From Lamprocystis purpurea DSM 4197 (GTDB taxonomy: Bacteria > Pseudomonadota > Gammaproteobacteria > Chromatiales > Chromatiaceae): a stretch of 40,939 bases of DNA. The notes under the pieces are model-generated. The model was given only the letters and a program-made list of their open reading frames with translations. It searched no databases and was not told the DNA's origin. The stretch spans positions 7,758 through 48,696 of the forward strand of contig NZ_KB902514.1 in the NCBI RefSeq assembly GCF_000379525.1, read 5' to 3'. A program made the translations under genes and the position numbers. Below, in pieces: positions 8,149 to 19,815 of the stretch; positions within the stretch are counted from its first letter, which is position 1; each line of letters opens with the position of its first letter.

Positions 8149-8370
8149 CGTTGTCGTTGTCGTTGTCGTGGTCGTAATCGGATAAGCGATTCAATTTGGG
8201 CATGAGCGGCCCGATGTCGATCGGGTTTCGATTCGCCAGGCACGGGATCAACGCATCGTTTCTATGCGCGCAACGCTCGGACAGCGAAACGACGTGGTAT
8301 GTGGGAATCCTCGTGGGCATAACCTCCCGATTACGACAACGACCGAGACGCCATAGGCGTCCCCTAATGG
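8149..8370. repeat. GTCGTT-type inverted-repeat element A
   Basis: The left end is a run of (GTCGTT) hexamers ending in GTCGTGGTCGTAATCG (8164-8179). The right end is CGATTACGACAACGAC (8328-8343), its reverse complement with one mismatch, followed by CGAGACGCCATAGGCG. The interior (about 150 bases) has no credible gene. A second element with the same ends lies at 15911-16286. A non-autonomous mobile element is a reasonable inference. Confidence 0.6.
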
Positions 8371-8381
8371 ATTCGTTTTTC

Positions 8382-10490
8382 TTATTGGTGAACGGTTCCT
8401 GAGTTCGCCGCGACCCCGGCGATCTGCCCCGCACTCGGCGGCTGCGCAGCCGCCCATAGCAGGGTATGCAGCTCGAACAACCCGTCGCGATGGGACACCA
8501 GCGCCCGCTTCTCATTGGGCTTGAGGCTGCCGAGGCCCTCGTCCTGAAGCTGGAAGATCAGGCCCTCCAGGTAGTGGCGGCGCCGGCGGTTCGGGGTCTC
8601 GTCCGGCAGCAGAGAGGCGTGCAGGGCATAGGCGCAGGGGTCGACGACGGCCCGATACCAGAGGTCGCCGCCGGTGGCGGTGGTGCACAACGGCGTACCG
8701 GCACGCTCCAGATTCTGTTCCAACAGTTGCAGCACCCGCGGCTGCGCGGTCTCCTCGGGGGTCAGAAAGATGCCGGCGCGCCGGGCGAGTTGGCCGAGCC
8801 AGACCCGGCTGGTGATCATCGACACCGGGATCGAGAGCGCCAATCCGGCCAACACCGGCGTGAACCACCAGAAGAAGGACGGGACATACCGATAGGACAG
8901 GAACCCGACGACCACCGCGATGAGTGTGTGCGAGAGATGGGTCCCGAACGCCTCGGCGAACCCGGTCTGGTGATCACCGCGTTGCTGCGCCGGCCAGCCG
9001 ACGTTCTGACGCAGCAGAATGGCGAGCACGAACTTGCTCTGGAACAGCATCAACACCGGCGCCAGGAGGACGGAGAACAGACTCTCGGTCAGCACGCTCA
9101 GGGTGGCACGCACCAGGCCGCCGAACTGGCGGCTCAGAGCGGGCTTGGCGGCAAGCAGCACCAGCGCCAGGATCTTGGGCAGGAACAGCATGGTCAGCGT
9201 CACCCACAGCACCGTGGTCATTTCCACCGTGTAGGTTTCCGGCCAGACCGGCAAAATGTTATTGCCGAAAAAGTAGACAGGCTCGACCAGGCTCTGGAAA
9301 TAAGCGGCAACGCCGGTGACCACAAGAAAAATCAACCACAGGGGTGATGCCATGTAGGACATGACACCCATGGCAAAGTGGATACGGCTCAGCGGCTTGA
9401 ACCCGCGTGCAAACACCAGTCGGCTATGCTGAAGATTCCCCTGGCACCAGCGGCGGTCGCGCTTGGCATAGTCGATCAGGGTAGGCGGAATCTCTTCGTA
9501 GCTCCCACCCAGATCGTAGGCCAGCCAGACCCGCCAGCCGGCGCGGCGCAGCAAAGCCGCCTCCACGAAGTCGTGGCTCAGGATCTCGCCGCCGAAGGGC
9601 TCACGGCCCGGCAGCTTCGGCAATCCGCAGTGATCGGCAAAGGGTTTGACCCGGATGATGGCGTTGTGGCCCCAGAAGTTGCTGGTGCCGAGCTGCCAGT
9701 AGGACAGGCCCGCGGTGAACATCCGCCCATAGAGACTGCCGGCGAACTGGAGCATCCGGGAAAACAACGAGGAGCGGTTCACCGGGACCGGCGGGACCTG
9801 GATCAGGGCCACCTTCGGGTTACGCTCCATGCGTGCGACCATCTCCACCAGGGTGTCACCGGCCATGATGCTGTCGGCATCCAGCACGATCATATAGCGG
9901 TAACGCCCACCCCAGCGGCGGCAGAAATCGGCGATGTTGCCGCTCTTGCGACTGGTGTTCTCCACCCGGTTGCGATAGAAAACCCGCGCCGGATGTCCCA
10001 TCTCCTTGGCCCAGCGGCGCCAGAGCAACTCCTCTTCCACCCAGATATCCGGGTCGCGGGTGTCGCTGACGACAAAGACCTCGAAACCGTCCTGCTGACC
10101 GGTCTCCACCAGGGATTGCCACATGGCCCGCAGCCCGGCGAAGACCCGCACCGGATCCTCGTTGTAGACCGGCATCACCAATGCCGTCTTGAATGGACCG
10201 CTCGGTGCGGCGCCCACGGCGCGGGTATCCGCGTTGGCAATGGCATAGTGATCCCGCCCGGTCACGAGCATCGCGAAGCCGATGGTCGCGGTCCAGAATG
10301 AGGCACTGATCCAGAGCGTCAGGATCGCGTAGAGGCCCAGCATGACGAGTTCATGCGGCCGGGTTCCGCCGTCCTGGAACGCGACGCTGAGCAGGGACAT
10401 GGCGCCCAGTGTCGTCAGCAGCACCAACAGGAAAAAGAGGATACGGCGGTAATGGTGGCCCATGATGCCGATCCGGGACTCACTGGTCAT
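8382..10490 (-). CDS. opgH: Glucans biosynthesis glucosyltransferase OpgH
   Basis: A 702-residue inner-membrane GT2-family glucosyltransferase that polymerises the beta-1,2-glucan backbone of osmoregulated periplasmic glucans from UDP-glucose. Seen: two N-terminal membrane helices (about 17-36 and 50-75), VMPVYNED (105-112), the DAD motif (204-206), SHDFVEA with the probable catalytic Asp307, and RDRRW (344-348). Several membrane helices follow (about 365-560) and then a cytoplasmic tail. It is about 145 residues shorter than E. coli OpgH, lacking much of the N-terminal cytoplasmic extension. The start at 10490 overlaps the preceding gene by 4 bp. It is the last gene of the opgG-X-opgH unit. 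Confidence 0.93.
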   Translation of the reverse strand: MTSESRIGIMGHHYRRILFFLLVLLTTLGAMSLLSVAFQDGGTRPHELVMLGLYAILTLWISASFWTATIGFAMLVTGRDHYAIANADTRAVGAAPSGPFKTALVMPVYNEDPVRVFAGLRAMWQSLVETGQQDGFEVFVVSDTRDPDIWVEEELLWRRWAKEMGHPARVFYRNRVENTSRKSGNIADFCRRWGGRYRYMIVLDADSIMAGDTLVEMVARMERNPKVALIQVPPVPVNRSSLFSRMLQFAGSLYGRMFTAGLSYWQLGTSNFWGHNAIIRVKPFADHCGLPKLPGREPFGGEILSHDFVEAALLRRAGWRVWLAYDLGGSYEEIPPTLIDYAKRDRRWCQGNLQHSRLVFARGFKPLSRIHFAMGVMSYMASPLWLIFLVVTGVAAYFQSLVEPVYFFGNNILPVWPETYTVEMTTVLWVTLTMLFLPKILALVLLAAKPALSRQFGGLVRATLSVLTESLFSVLLAPVLMLFQSKFVLAILLRQNVGWPAQQRGDHQTGFAEAFGTHLSHTLIAVVVGFLSYRYVPSFFWWFTPVLAGLALSIPVSMITSRVWLGQLARRAGIFLTPEETAQPRVLQLLEQNLERAGTPLCTTATGGDLWYRAVVDPCAYALHASLLPDETPNRRRRHYLEGLIFQLQDEGLGSLKPNEKRALVSHRDGLFELHTLLWAAAQPPSAGQIAGVAANSGTVHQ

Positions 10491-11044
10491 CGCGGTTGCT
10501 CCTTACGCGGCGGCGCGGCGGCCGGTTCGTTGCCGGCCAGCACCCGCAGGGCGCCGGTGATGCGCCGCCCCAGGTCGTGACAGCACAGATTGATGGTACT
10601 GGGCTCCATGTCCAGCGGGGCCGGCTCAGGCTCCGGCTGGACGCCGGCAGCCCGTACCTGGGCGGCGATCGACTCGCCGGAGACCCCCGCGAAGCGCCCC
10701 GTCCAGTTCGGCACGGCACCACTCAGCACGGCAGCACGGGCGGTGAACAATGCGTCGACCTCACCCGTGATATCGAGTTCCGCACAGAGCCAGGTATCGA
10801 GCAGCGTATAGGCCTCCTCGATACCGGCCTCGACCGGATCCTCCAGGGGCACCGCGCTCACCCGCGCCTCCCAGCGCTGCTGGATGCGCACCAGCAGCCG
10901 CTCGCGGTGCAGCGGGTCTTCGATACCCAGGGCTCGCAGATAGAGGGCGACACGCTCCGATACCCGCACCCAGGCCGCCGGGGACCGGTCGGCCGCCGCG
11001 AACGTGACGCCGGACTGCCCCGCCATGGCTATTCCCGAATCCAT
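10487..11044 (-). CDS. Unrecognised protein encoded between opgG and opgH
   Basis: A 185-residue, acidic, predominantly helical protein with no signal peptide or membrane segment, so probably cytoplasmic. I do not recognise a family. The N-terminal two-thirds looks folded; the C-terminus ends in a Pro/Ala/Arg-rich tail. The start at 11044 has a GGAG six bases upstream and overlaps the opgG 3' end by 16 bp; an ATG at 11026 is an alternative. Its 3' end overlaps opgH by 4 bp, so it should be made together with both. Because this OpgH lacks the long N-terminal extension of the E. coli enzyme, a role as a cytoplasmic partner or regulator of OpgH is possible, but that is inference. Confidence 0.75.
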   Translation of the reverse strand: MDSGIAMAGQSGVTFAAADRSPAAWVRVSERVALYLRALGIEDPLHRERLLVRIQQRWEARVSAVPLEDPVEAGIEEAYTLLDTWLCAELDITGEVDALFTARAAVLSGAVPNWTGRFAGVSGESIAAQVRAAGVQPEPEPAPLDMEPSTINLCCHDLGRRITGALRVLAGNEPAAAPPRKEQPR

Positions 11045-12606
11045 TGGAAACTCCAGGTTTCGCTCAGCACATCATTGCCGTTGCGCAGGAAGGCCCGCAG
11101 GTCGATCGGACCTGAACCATCGGGAGTGAGTTCAAAGAACAGCCGCCAACCCTTGGTCTCGGGATTCGGCTGGACCGTCGGGGTGGACAAGGTACCCGAG
11201 GAGGTCGAGACGAAGGCCTCCACCGGGGTGTCGGTCGGCAGCGCAGCCAGCGTCTCGCCGCCAAAATCGAGCACGAACTTGCGTTTCTCGGCATCCAGCA
11301 CGGCGGTACCGCCGGCACCGATACGGGTGGACAGGGTCCGTCCACCTTGCAACTTGGCCTCCGGATCGCCGGCGAAGCGCAACCGGTAGGCATACTCGAA
11401 CTGCTCGCCGGCGCCGGCGGTCCGCTCCGGGATCCAGAAAGCGACGATATTGTCGTATTGCTCCGAATCGCTCGGAATCTCTACCAGTTCAACCGCACCC
11501 TTGCCCCAGTCGCCAATGGGCTCCACCAAGGCGCTCGGACGACTCTGGTAGGACGCCTCCAGGTCCTGGTAGCTGCGGAAGTCACGGTCGCGCTGCAGCA
11601 GACCGAACGCCTTCGGATTCTCGGCCCGGAAGGCGCTGATGCGTAACCCCTTGGGATTGAACAGCGGACGCCAGATGCGCTCGCCGGTGCCGTCGACCAC
11701 GAGCAAACCATCGGAGTCGTGGACCTCGGGACGGAAGTCGTCCATGAAGCGGTCGGTATCCTCGGCGTGGAAGAACATGCTGGTCAGGGGAGCAATCCCG
11801 AGCTTCTTCACTCGCTCGCGCAGGAAGAGGTGGGCCTTCACATCGATCACCGTTTCCCGTCCCGGGGAGATCAGGAAGCGGTAGGCGCCGGCCACACTCG
11901 CACTGTCCAGCAAGGCGTAGAGGGTGATGGAGGTCGCGTCCCGATCCGGTTTTTCCATCCAGAACTCACGGAAGACCGGGAACTCTTCCTTGCTCGGCAG
12001 CCCGGTGTCGATAGCCAGGCCCCGCGCGCTCAAGCCGTAGAGCAGCCCCTTGGCGACCGCGCGGAAATAGCTGGCCCCGAGGAACACGGCCACCTCGTCA
12101 AACACGTCGTCCCGATTCAGCGGATACAGCAACCGCAGGCCGGCGAACCCCAGGTCCTCCGGCAGATCCGGCGGGACCGTATTCTTGCCGTAATCAAACA
12201 GACTGTTGCGATACAGCACCGGGACCGCTTTCCCCTCTTCGATCACGTTGAAGGTCACCCGGTCCTTGAACATGAACCCGCGCGGGAAGAGTTCAGCCTG
12301 GAACGGCAGGGACTCGGCCCGCCAGAGGGACTGATTGCGGCGGAACCGGATATCGCGATACTGGTCATAGTCCAGATTGGCGAAAAAGGGGGGCAGCGCG
12401 GGCTGATCCGGCTGATAAGGCCCGGCCGCCAGTTCGTCGGCGCGGCGCACCACGGAGGCGAAAGTGAAATGACCCGGCACACCCTGCTCCGCACCTGGGA
12501 CGGCAGAGCCGGTTTCGACCTCGCCCAGGACATTCCCGGTGATCGCCAGTGCCGTGAAGGAAAGGGCCGCACAAAGAGGCAAGAGTCCGAAACGTCTCGG
12601 GATCAT
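11029..12606 (-). CDS. opgG: Glucans biosynthesis protein G (periplasmic)
   Basis: A 525-residue protein of the MdoG/OpgG family (E. coli OpgG is about 511). It acts in the periplasm on branching or processing of the glucan backbone made by OpgH. Seen: an N-terminal signal sequence (PRRFGLLPLCAALSFTALA), then the family segments FTFASVVRRADELA, LDYDQYRDIRFR and, later, the FFHAEDTDRFMDDFRPEVHDSDGL stretch typical of OpgG/OpgD. The start at 12606 gives a normal signal peptide; longer starts add an Arg/Cys-rich segment with no precedent. The RR pair is not a good Tat motif, so Sec export is more likely. First gene of the unit. Confidence 0.93.
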   Translation of the reverse strand: MIPRRFGLLPLCAALSFTALAITGNVLGEVETGSAVPGAEQGVPGHFTFASVVRRADELAAGPYQPDQPALPPFFANLDYDQYRDIRFRRNQSLWRAESLPFQAELFPRGFMFKDRVTFNVIEEGKAVPVLYRNSLFDYGKNTVPPDLPEDLGFAGLRLLYPLNRDDVFDEVAVFLGASYFRAVAKGLLYGLSARGLAIDTGLPSKEEFPVFREFWMEKPDRDATSITLYALLDSASVAGAYRFLISPGRETVIDVKAHLFLRERVKKLGIAPLTSMFFHAEDTDRFMDDFRPEVHDSDGLLVVDGTGERIWRPLFNPKGLRISAFRAENPKAFGLLQRDRDFRSYQDLEASYQSRPSALVEPIGDWGKGAVELVEIPSDSEQYDNIVAFWIPERTAGAGEQFEYAYRLRFAGDPEAKLQGGRTLSTRIGAGGTAVLDAEKRKFVLDFGGETLAALPTDTPVEAFVSTSSGTLSTPTVQPNPETKGWRLFFELTPDGSGPIDLRAFLRNGNDVLSETWSFQWIRE

Positions 12607-13061
12607 GATACTGAATCGCCTGCAAGTCAGGGTTGCGTGATAAGGGCATCGGGTCGCGGCAACCGGACGCGGCGGAGACACCGGTCGCGGCTGATGCGAC
12701 CCGGCCCCCGGTCAAGCCCGTCCGACCGCCCCGATCGGGAACAGTCGTGCCAAACGTGGATTGTAGGACAGCGCCTGGGGCGCACGCACGGTCCTTGTTG
12801 ATCGAGCGGCGCGATATCCGCCGACCGCTGCCGCACGGCACCGGCTCACAGCGACCGCGCGGCGGCACCAAATGACCAATCGGGAGCGTGCAGTGTCTGG
12901 TTGTCGGCGACGCCCAGGAGTAAGCTCCGCGTAGGGCTCAATCGCGGGCAAAGGATCGCCGGCGACCGCATCTCGCGGGTTGGCCCGACGCCGATCGCCG
13001 CGCATCCCCTAAACCGTAGAATGATACCAGAATATCCAGAGCCGCCGTTCACCCACTACCC
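12607..13061. other. Divergent intergenic region between opgG and the c-di-GMP gene
   Basis: No gene or repeat is seen in these 455 bases. It must hold the promoters of two divergent units. On the plus strand a TAGAAT at 13017-13022 could be a -10 box for the c-di-GMP gene, but no matching -35 box is present. Confidence 0.4.
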
Positions 13062-15875
13062 GTGAAGAGCACCGCTGATCCAACACGAACCACGGGGCCC
13101 GACGCCGCGGCACGGGATCTGTGTCTGCGTGTCCTCGCCGACCACGCGCCGGACTGGGATTACTGGGTCGGCCCCGACGGCGTTTACCGCTATGTCTCCG
13201 CGGCCTGCGAGGCGGTGTGCGGGTACCCCCCGGAAGCCTTCCTTGCCGATCCCGGGCTGATGGAACGTCTCCTGCTGGCGGAGGACCGCGCCGCCTGGAA
13301 CGCACACTTGGTCGCAACGGCCACTACCGGCGTGTCACACCTCCCCCACCAGGCACTTGATCTGCGCATCCGTACCCGTGAGAACGGGGTGCGTTGGATC
13401 GAACATCGCTGCCGACGGGTCTATGACAGCGACGGGACCGATCTGGGCTGGCGTGGAGTCAATCACGACATTACAACCCATAAGTCAGCCGCGGCGGCGT
13501 TGGCCCGGAGCGAGGCTCATCTGCAAGCCGTGGTCCGCTGCGCGCCGGTGGGTATCGCCACGGTCGTAGCGCGTATCTTCGTCGAGGTCAACGACCGGCT
13601 GTGCGAGATGACGGGGCACACCCGTGAGTCACTGCTCGGTCAATCCACCCGCATCCTTTACTTCAACGACGCCGAGTTCAAGCGCGTCGGCGCGGCGATT
13701 TACCCGCGGGCGACGCAGGTGAGCAATGCCCAAATCGATGCGCGCATGCGGCGCCGTGACGGCCAAGTCATTGATGTTGTCTTGTCCAGCGCGGCGCTGG
13801 ACCCCGCGGACCTGTCGCGCGGCGTCGTTTCCACCCTGCTCGACGTCACCCGGACCCGACGCGACCAGGCCCTGATGGAGACCCGTTTGTCCCTGACGGC
13901 GGGCGCCGCGGCGGGGGACCCGGGCACCCTGCTGCGGATTGGGCTGGATGCCGCCAAACGCCTGACCAACAGCCAGGCCGGGTATTTCCATTGCATCGAA
14001 ACACTCCCCCATCGCCAGGGTCTGCCGGAGGGACACCAGGCGCTGGAACACCCGCTGGTGGTCCAGGTTGAACGTGATGGACAATTAACGGCCATCCTGG
14101 CGGTTGCCGGTAAACCCGGCGACTACACCGCGGCAGATCGGGCGGCCGTGACCGACATCGCCGCCATGGTCATGGAACGGCTGGAGACCGTGCGGGCCGA
14201 ACAGGCCATGCGTCAGGCCGCCCGCGTCTTTGAGAGCACCTCCGAGGGCGTCATCGTGACCGACGCGCAAGGGCACATCCTCGCGGTCAACCGAGCATTC
14301 GCCCGCATCACCGGCTATGCGGAGTCGGATGTGCTCGGCCTGACACCCCGTATCTTGCGCTCAGGGCGTCATGACCGCGCTTTCTACGAGGAACTCTGGA
14401 GTGCCTTACGCGACGCCGGCCAATGGCGCGGCGAGATTTGGAACCGACGCAAGGACGGCGAAATCTACCCCGAGTGGCTGACCATCAGCGCGGTTGATGA
14501 CGCGACCGGGCAGACCACTCACTATGTCGCGGTGTTCAGCGACGTCACCCAACTCAAACAATCCCAAGAACGTATGGACTTCCTCGCACACCACGACGCG
14601 CTTACCGGACTGCCGAACCGCATCCTGCTCCAGGACCGACTCGGCCAGGCCATTCGCCGCGCCCAGCGGGAACGCGGCCGTCTCGCCCTGCTGTTCGTCG
14701 ATCTGGACCGGTTCAAAGAAGTGAACGACACCCTGGGGCACGGGGTGGGAGACCGTCTGCTCGAAGCGGTCGCGCGCCGACTCGGCGAGCGGCTGCGCGG
14801 CGCGGACACCCTGTCACGACTCGGCGGGGATGAATTCCTGATCCTCCTGGACGGCAACTCCTCGGCCGCCGGGGCGGCGGCGGCGGCCCAGGCCTGCCTG
14901 GACCTGCTGCGAACGCCGCTCCAGATCGACACTCACGAGATTCATCTCTCGGCGAGCATCGGTATCAGTCTCTATCCGGCCGACGGCATGGACGCGGAGA
15001 CGTTGATCCGCAGCGCCGATCTGGCGATGTACCAAGCTAAGGAGCTGGGCCGCGGTAACTACCAGTTCCACGCCCCGGAGATGAGCATCGCCGCCCAAGA
15101 GCACCACGCACTCGAAACTGCCCTGCGCGGCGCCCTGGCCCGCGGTGAACTGGGATTGCTCTATCAACCGCAGATCGAACTCGCAACCGGTCATCTGTGG
15201 GGGGTCGAGGCCTTGGCGCGCTGGACCCACCCGGACCTCGGGGCGGTCGCGCCGGAACGCTTCATCCCCGTTGCCGAGCGCATCGGGCTGATCGGCGAAC
15301 TCGGTGAGTGGGTCTTGACCGAGGCGTGTCGGCAGTTGGTCCGCTGGCGCACCGCCGGTTTCGCCGTGCCGCGCATCGCCGTCAACGTGTCGATCCAGCA
15401 ACTCGCGCGCTCCAACCTGCTGCCGACGCTCCAACGCTGCCTGGTCGAGTCCGGGCTGGCCCCGGAGGATCTGGAAGTGGAAATCACCGAGTCAGTGATC
15501 GTAGGTGACAATGCGCGGGTGATTACCGCACTGAGTGACCTGCGCAGCCTGGGGATCAGCCTGGTGGTGGACGATTTCGGCACCGGTTCCTGCGCACTGG
15601 GACGGATCAACCGCGTACCGATCGATCGGCTCAAGATCCACGGCTCCTTCATCCGCTGCATCGGGCGCGGCCAGAGCGAAGAAGCGATCACCCGCGCCAT
15701 CATCGGCCTGGGTCGCGACCTGGGGCTCGCGGTGATCGCCGAGGGCGTCGAGCGGGAGGACCAGTCCGCCTTCCTTCAGGCCGCCGGTTGCCGGCTGGCG
15801 CAAGGCTATCTGTTCGGCGCACCGATGGATGCCGACGCCCTCGGGGCCTATTTGGGCCGGACTTCTGTGAATTAG
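13062..15875 (+). CDS. PAS/GAF-like/GGDEF/EAL cyclic-di-GMP signalling protein
   Basis: A 937-residue cytoplasmic protein with no membrane helices. Order of domains: PAS (about 28-140), PAS (about 148-268), a short GAF-like region (about 280-375), PAS (about 385-500), GGDEF (about 505-670) and EAL (about 683-930). The diguanylate cyclase motif is intact (GGDEF, 588-592) with an RxxD inhibitory site (579-582) five residues upstream. The phosphodiesterase signature EAL (716-718) and later DDFGTG and EGVE motifs are also intact, so both activities are possible. Ligands of the sensor domains cannot be read from sequence. It starts at GTG, with no clear ribosome site. The gene is monocistronic, with repeats downstream. 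Confidence 0.92.
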   Translation: MKSTADPTRTTGPDAAARDLCLRVLADHAPDWDYWVGPDGVYRYVSAACEAVCGYPPEAFLADPGLMERLLLAEDRAAWNAHLVATATTGVSHLPHQALDLRIRTRENGVRWIEHRCRRVYDSDGTDLGWRGVNHDITTHKSAAAALARSEAHLQAVVRCAPVGIATVVARIFVEVNDRLCEMTGHTRESLLGQSTRILYFNDAEFKRVGAAIYPRATQVSNAQIDARMRRRDGQVIDVVLSSAALDPADLSRGVVSTLLDVTRTRRDQALMETRLSLTAGAAAGDPGTLLRIGLDAAKRLTNSQAGYFHCIETLPHRQGLPEGHQALEHPLVVQVERDGQLTAILAVAGKPGDYTAADRAAVTDIAAMVMERLETVRAEQAMRQAARVFESTSEGVIVTDAQGHILAVNRAFARITGYAESDVLGLTPRILRSGRHDRAFYEELWSALRDAGQWRGEIWNRRKDGEIYPEWLTISAVDDATGQTTHYVAVFSDVTQLKQSQERMDFLAHHDALTGLPNRILLQDRLGQAIRRAQRERGRLALLFVDLDRFKEVNDTLGHGVGDRLLEAVARRLGERLRGADTLSRLGGDEFLILLDGNSSAAGAAAAAQACLDLLRTPLQIDTHEIHLSASIGISLYPADGMDAETLIRSADLAMYQAKELGRGNYQFHAPEMSIAAQEHHALETALRGALARGELGLLYQPQIELATGHLWGVEALARWTHPDLGAVAPERFIPVAERIGLIGELGEWVLTEACRQLVRWRTAGFAVPRIAVNVSIQQLARSNLLPTLQRCLVESGLAPEDLEVEITESVIVGDNARVITALSDLRSLGISLVVDDFGTGSCALGRINRVPIDRLKIHGSFIRCIGRGQSEEAITRAIIGLGRDLGLAVIAEGVEREDQSAFLQAAGCRLAQGYLFGAPMDADALGAYLGRTSVN

Positions 15876-15910
15876 GGAAGGAGTCAAAACTATAGGTTAT
15901 ACGACGAATA

Positions 15911-16286
15911 CCATCGCTGTCGCTGTCGTTGTCGTAATCGGATTCGGATTCGGATAAGCGATTGGGTAGTCCTGTAATCTGTAGGCGGTCTTGATCGTTG
16001 TGCCGGCCGACAGACGGGCACCCGCACTGGAGGTCGAGGCTTTAACCGGACGAGGGCCGCCCAGACGCGAGGTCGACCGGCTAACGGCCATGGCGCCCGC
16101 GCAACCCCGGAACATGAAAGTCCTTGCGACCACTGATGCTACTGCCGGCGTGCGAGGCTGCGTAGTCAGGGCTTCCAGCCCTGACTGTTCCGGCCCCGAC
16201 GCCGCTAGGTGGCCCTCGCGGGGATAATAAACCGAACTCGATTACGATTACGACAACGACAACGACCGAGACGCCAAAGGCGCCTC
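15911..16286. repeat. GTCGTT-type inverted-repeat element B, with inserted module
   Basis: Ends: GTCGTTGTCGTAATCG (15925-15940) and CGATTACGACAACGAC (16245-16260) are a perfect 16-bp inverted repeat. The right end continues into CGAGACGCCAAAGGCG, as in element A. The interior contains copy 2 of the ~130-bp module (15987-16125) and a 10-bp-stem hairpin. In element A the module lies outside the element, so the two loci were assembled differently. Confidence 0.6.
16164..16186. other. Hairpin within repeat element B
   Basis: AGTCAGGGCT and AGCCCTGACT form a perfect 10-bp stem with a 3-base loop (TCC). There is no T-run. It is probably part of the repeat and not a gene terminator. Confidence 0.5.
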
Positions 16287-16287
16287 C

Positions 16288-16372
16288 TAAACCGCGTCCG
16301 GCGCGAAATGCGTAATTTTCATTGTGTGTTCGGCCTTGGGGATTTAACCAACCTCGGTGGAGACGCGGTTTA
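16288..16372. repeat. 85-bp element with 11-bp terminal inverted repeats, copy 1
   Basis: Bounded by TAAACCGCGTC (16288-16298) and its exact reverse complement GACGCGGTTTA (16362-16372). The left 29 bases recur in reverse orientation at 37669-37697 with one mismatch. The interior differs from that of the neighbouring 85-bp element. Confidence 0.65.
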
Positions 16373-16394
16373 AAATTGATGCTCTTCAAAACTT

Positions 16395-16479
16395 TAAACC
16401 GCGCCAACTCCATCAATTGTCGAGTCTGCCGGGGCCGAGCCAATCCAAGAACATCGCATACCGCGCTGGGCGCGGTTTA
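16395..16479. repeat. 85-bp element with 11-bp terminal inverted repeats, copy 2
   Basis: Bounded by TAAACCGCGCC (16395-16405) and GGCGCGGTTTA (16469-16479), exact reverse complements. It has the same length as copy 1. The interior (including GTCGAGTCTGCCGGGGCCGA and AACATCGCATACCGCGCT) recurs on the other strand at 30880-30960. Confidence 0.7.
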
Positions 16480-16583
16480 ATGGACTTGTTCAACTTATTT
16501 AGTGAACTATTCCTGAATCGTTCCTGGGGGCCGCGCGACACCGACCCCCGGCCGGTGTCGCGCGCCTGACCGCCGCTCCCGAC

Positions 16584-19091
<2,508 letters not shown>

Positions 19092-19199
19092 GGGCTTATG
19101 CTTATCCTCTTGTTATCGGAACACGGCGATTGGTGGCTGCGGCTGGGATTCTACAGGCAACGAGCGAGCTTGAGTCAATGAGATGGCCGCCGGTCGTCG

Positions 19200-19220
19200 G
19201 TCGCCAGTCGCCAGTCGCCA
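19200..19220. repeat. Three tandem 7-bp units
   Basis: GTCGCCA is repeated three times exactly, preceded by degenerate GTCGTCG units. It lies in the 206-base gap between glgP and the DUF2939 gene and is too short to be a satellite of note. Confidence 0.5.
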
Positions 19221-19297
19221 AGGATCTGGGGCTTGAGCCCAAACCGGTCAGGCGGCAACCATCCGACTGGAGCTTGACCGCTGAACGCTCGCGGGGC

Positions 19298-19815
19298 TCA
19301 GTAGTAGAGCGCCTGTACCCGCCAACCGCTGCCGGTGAAACCCAGGCGCACGAACACCGGCCCGCCGCAATCCGCGTTAAGACGCAGCGAAAACTGCCCC
19401 GGACCGTCGAAAAAGGCCCGCGCCAGCGCCGGGCGCAAGCCCGTACCCGGCGGGGAGTAGGCGAGCATCCGGTCGCGCACCCAGGCCAGATCGACCTGAG
19501 TCTCGAGTGCCGCGGTACCGTCGCGCCGGATCGCCTCTTCCAACCAGACGATGAAGGCATCCGAGGGCGGACCGCTGGCGCTGTCGACGTCCTTGTTGAG
19601 CCGGCGGCGGAGTTCATCGCGAATGGCATCCAAGTCCATCAGACGGGCCAGAACGATCTGATCATTCCGCACCAGGGCGCGATCCAGCCGCCACAGGGTC
19701 ACGTAGGGCCAGATCAGATAACCGATCAACAGGGTCAATAACACCAGGAGCCGGCCGAGACGCCGCCGACCGTGCGCCCGCCAGGCCCGCGACAGTGCGA
19801 CCGGACGGATCTCCT

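Larger units (their letters stand above)
15876..16583. other. 708-base repeat cluster between the c-di-GMP and glgP genes
   Basis: No credible gene is present. The region holds the GTCGTT-type element B (15911-16286) with the shared module inside it, then two 85-bp elements with 11-bp terminal repeats (16288-16372 and 16395-16479). The two converging genes on either side have no obvious T-tailed terminator. Confidence 0.7.

Noticed and set aside
8149-8180. Hexamer run considered as a CRISPR-like array
   Set aside because: Units are contiguous 6-mers with no spacers, and they form one arm of an inverted repeat.
9378-10301. An open frame on the plus strand inside opgH
   Set aside because: It lies wholly within the conserved opgH coding region, and its composition is typical of antisense readings in GC-rich DNA.
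12578-12592. Twin-arginine export signal in OpgG
   Set aside because: The PRRFGLL context does not fit the (S/T)RRxFLK consensus; ordinary Sec export is more likely.
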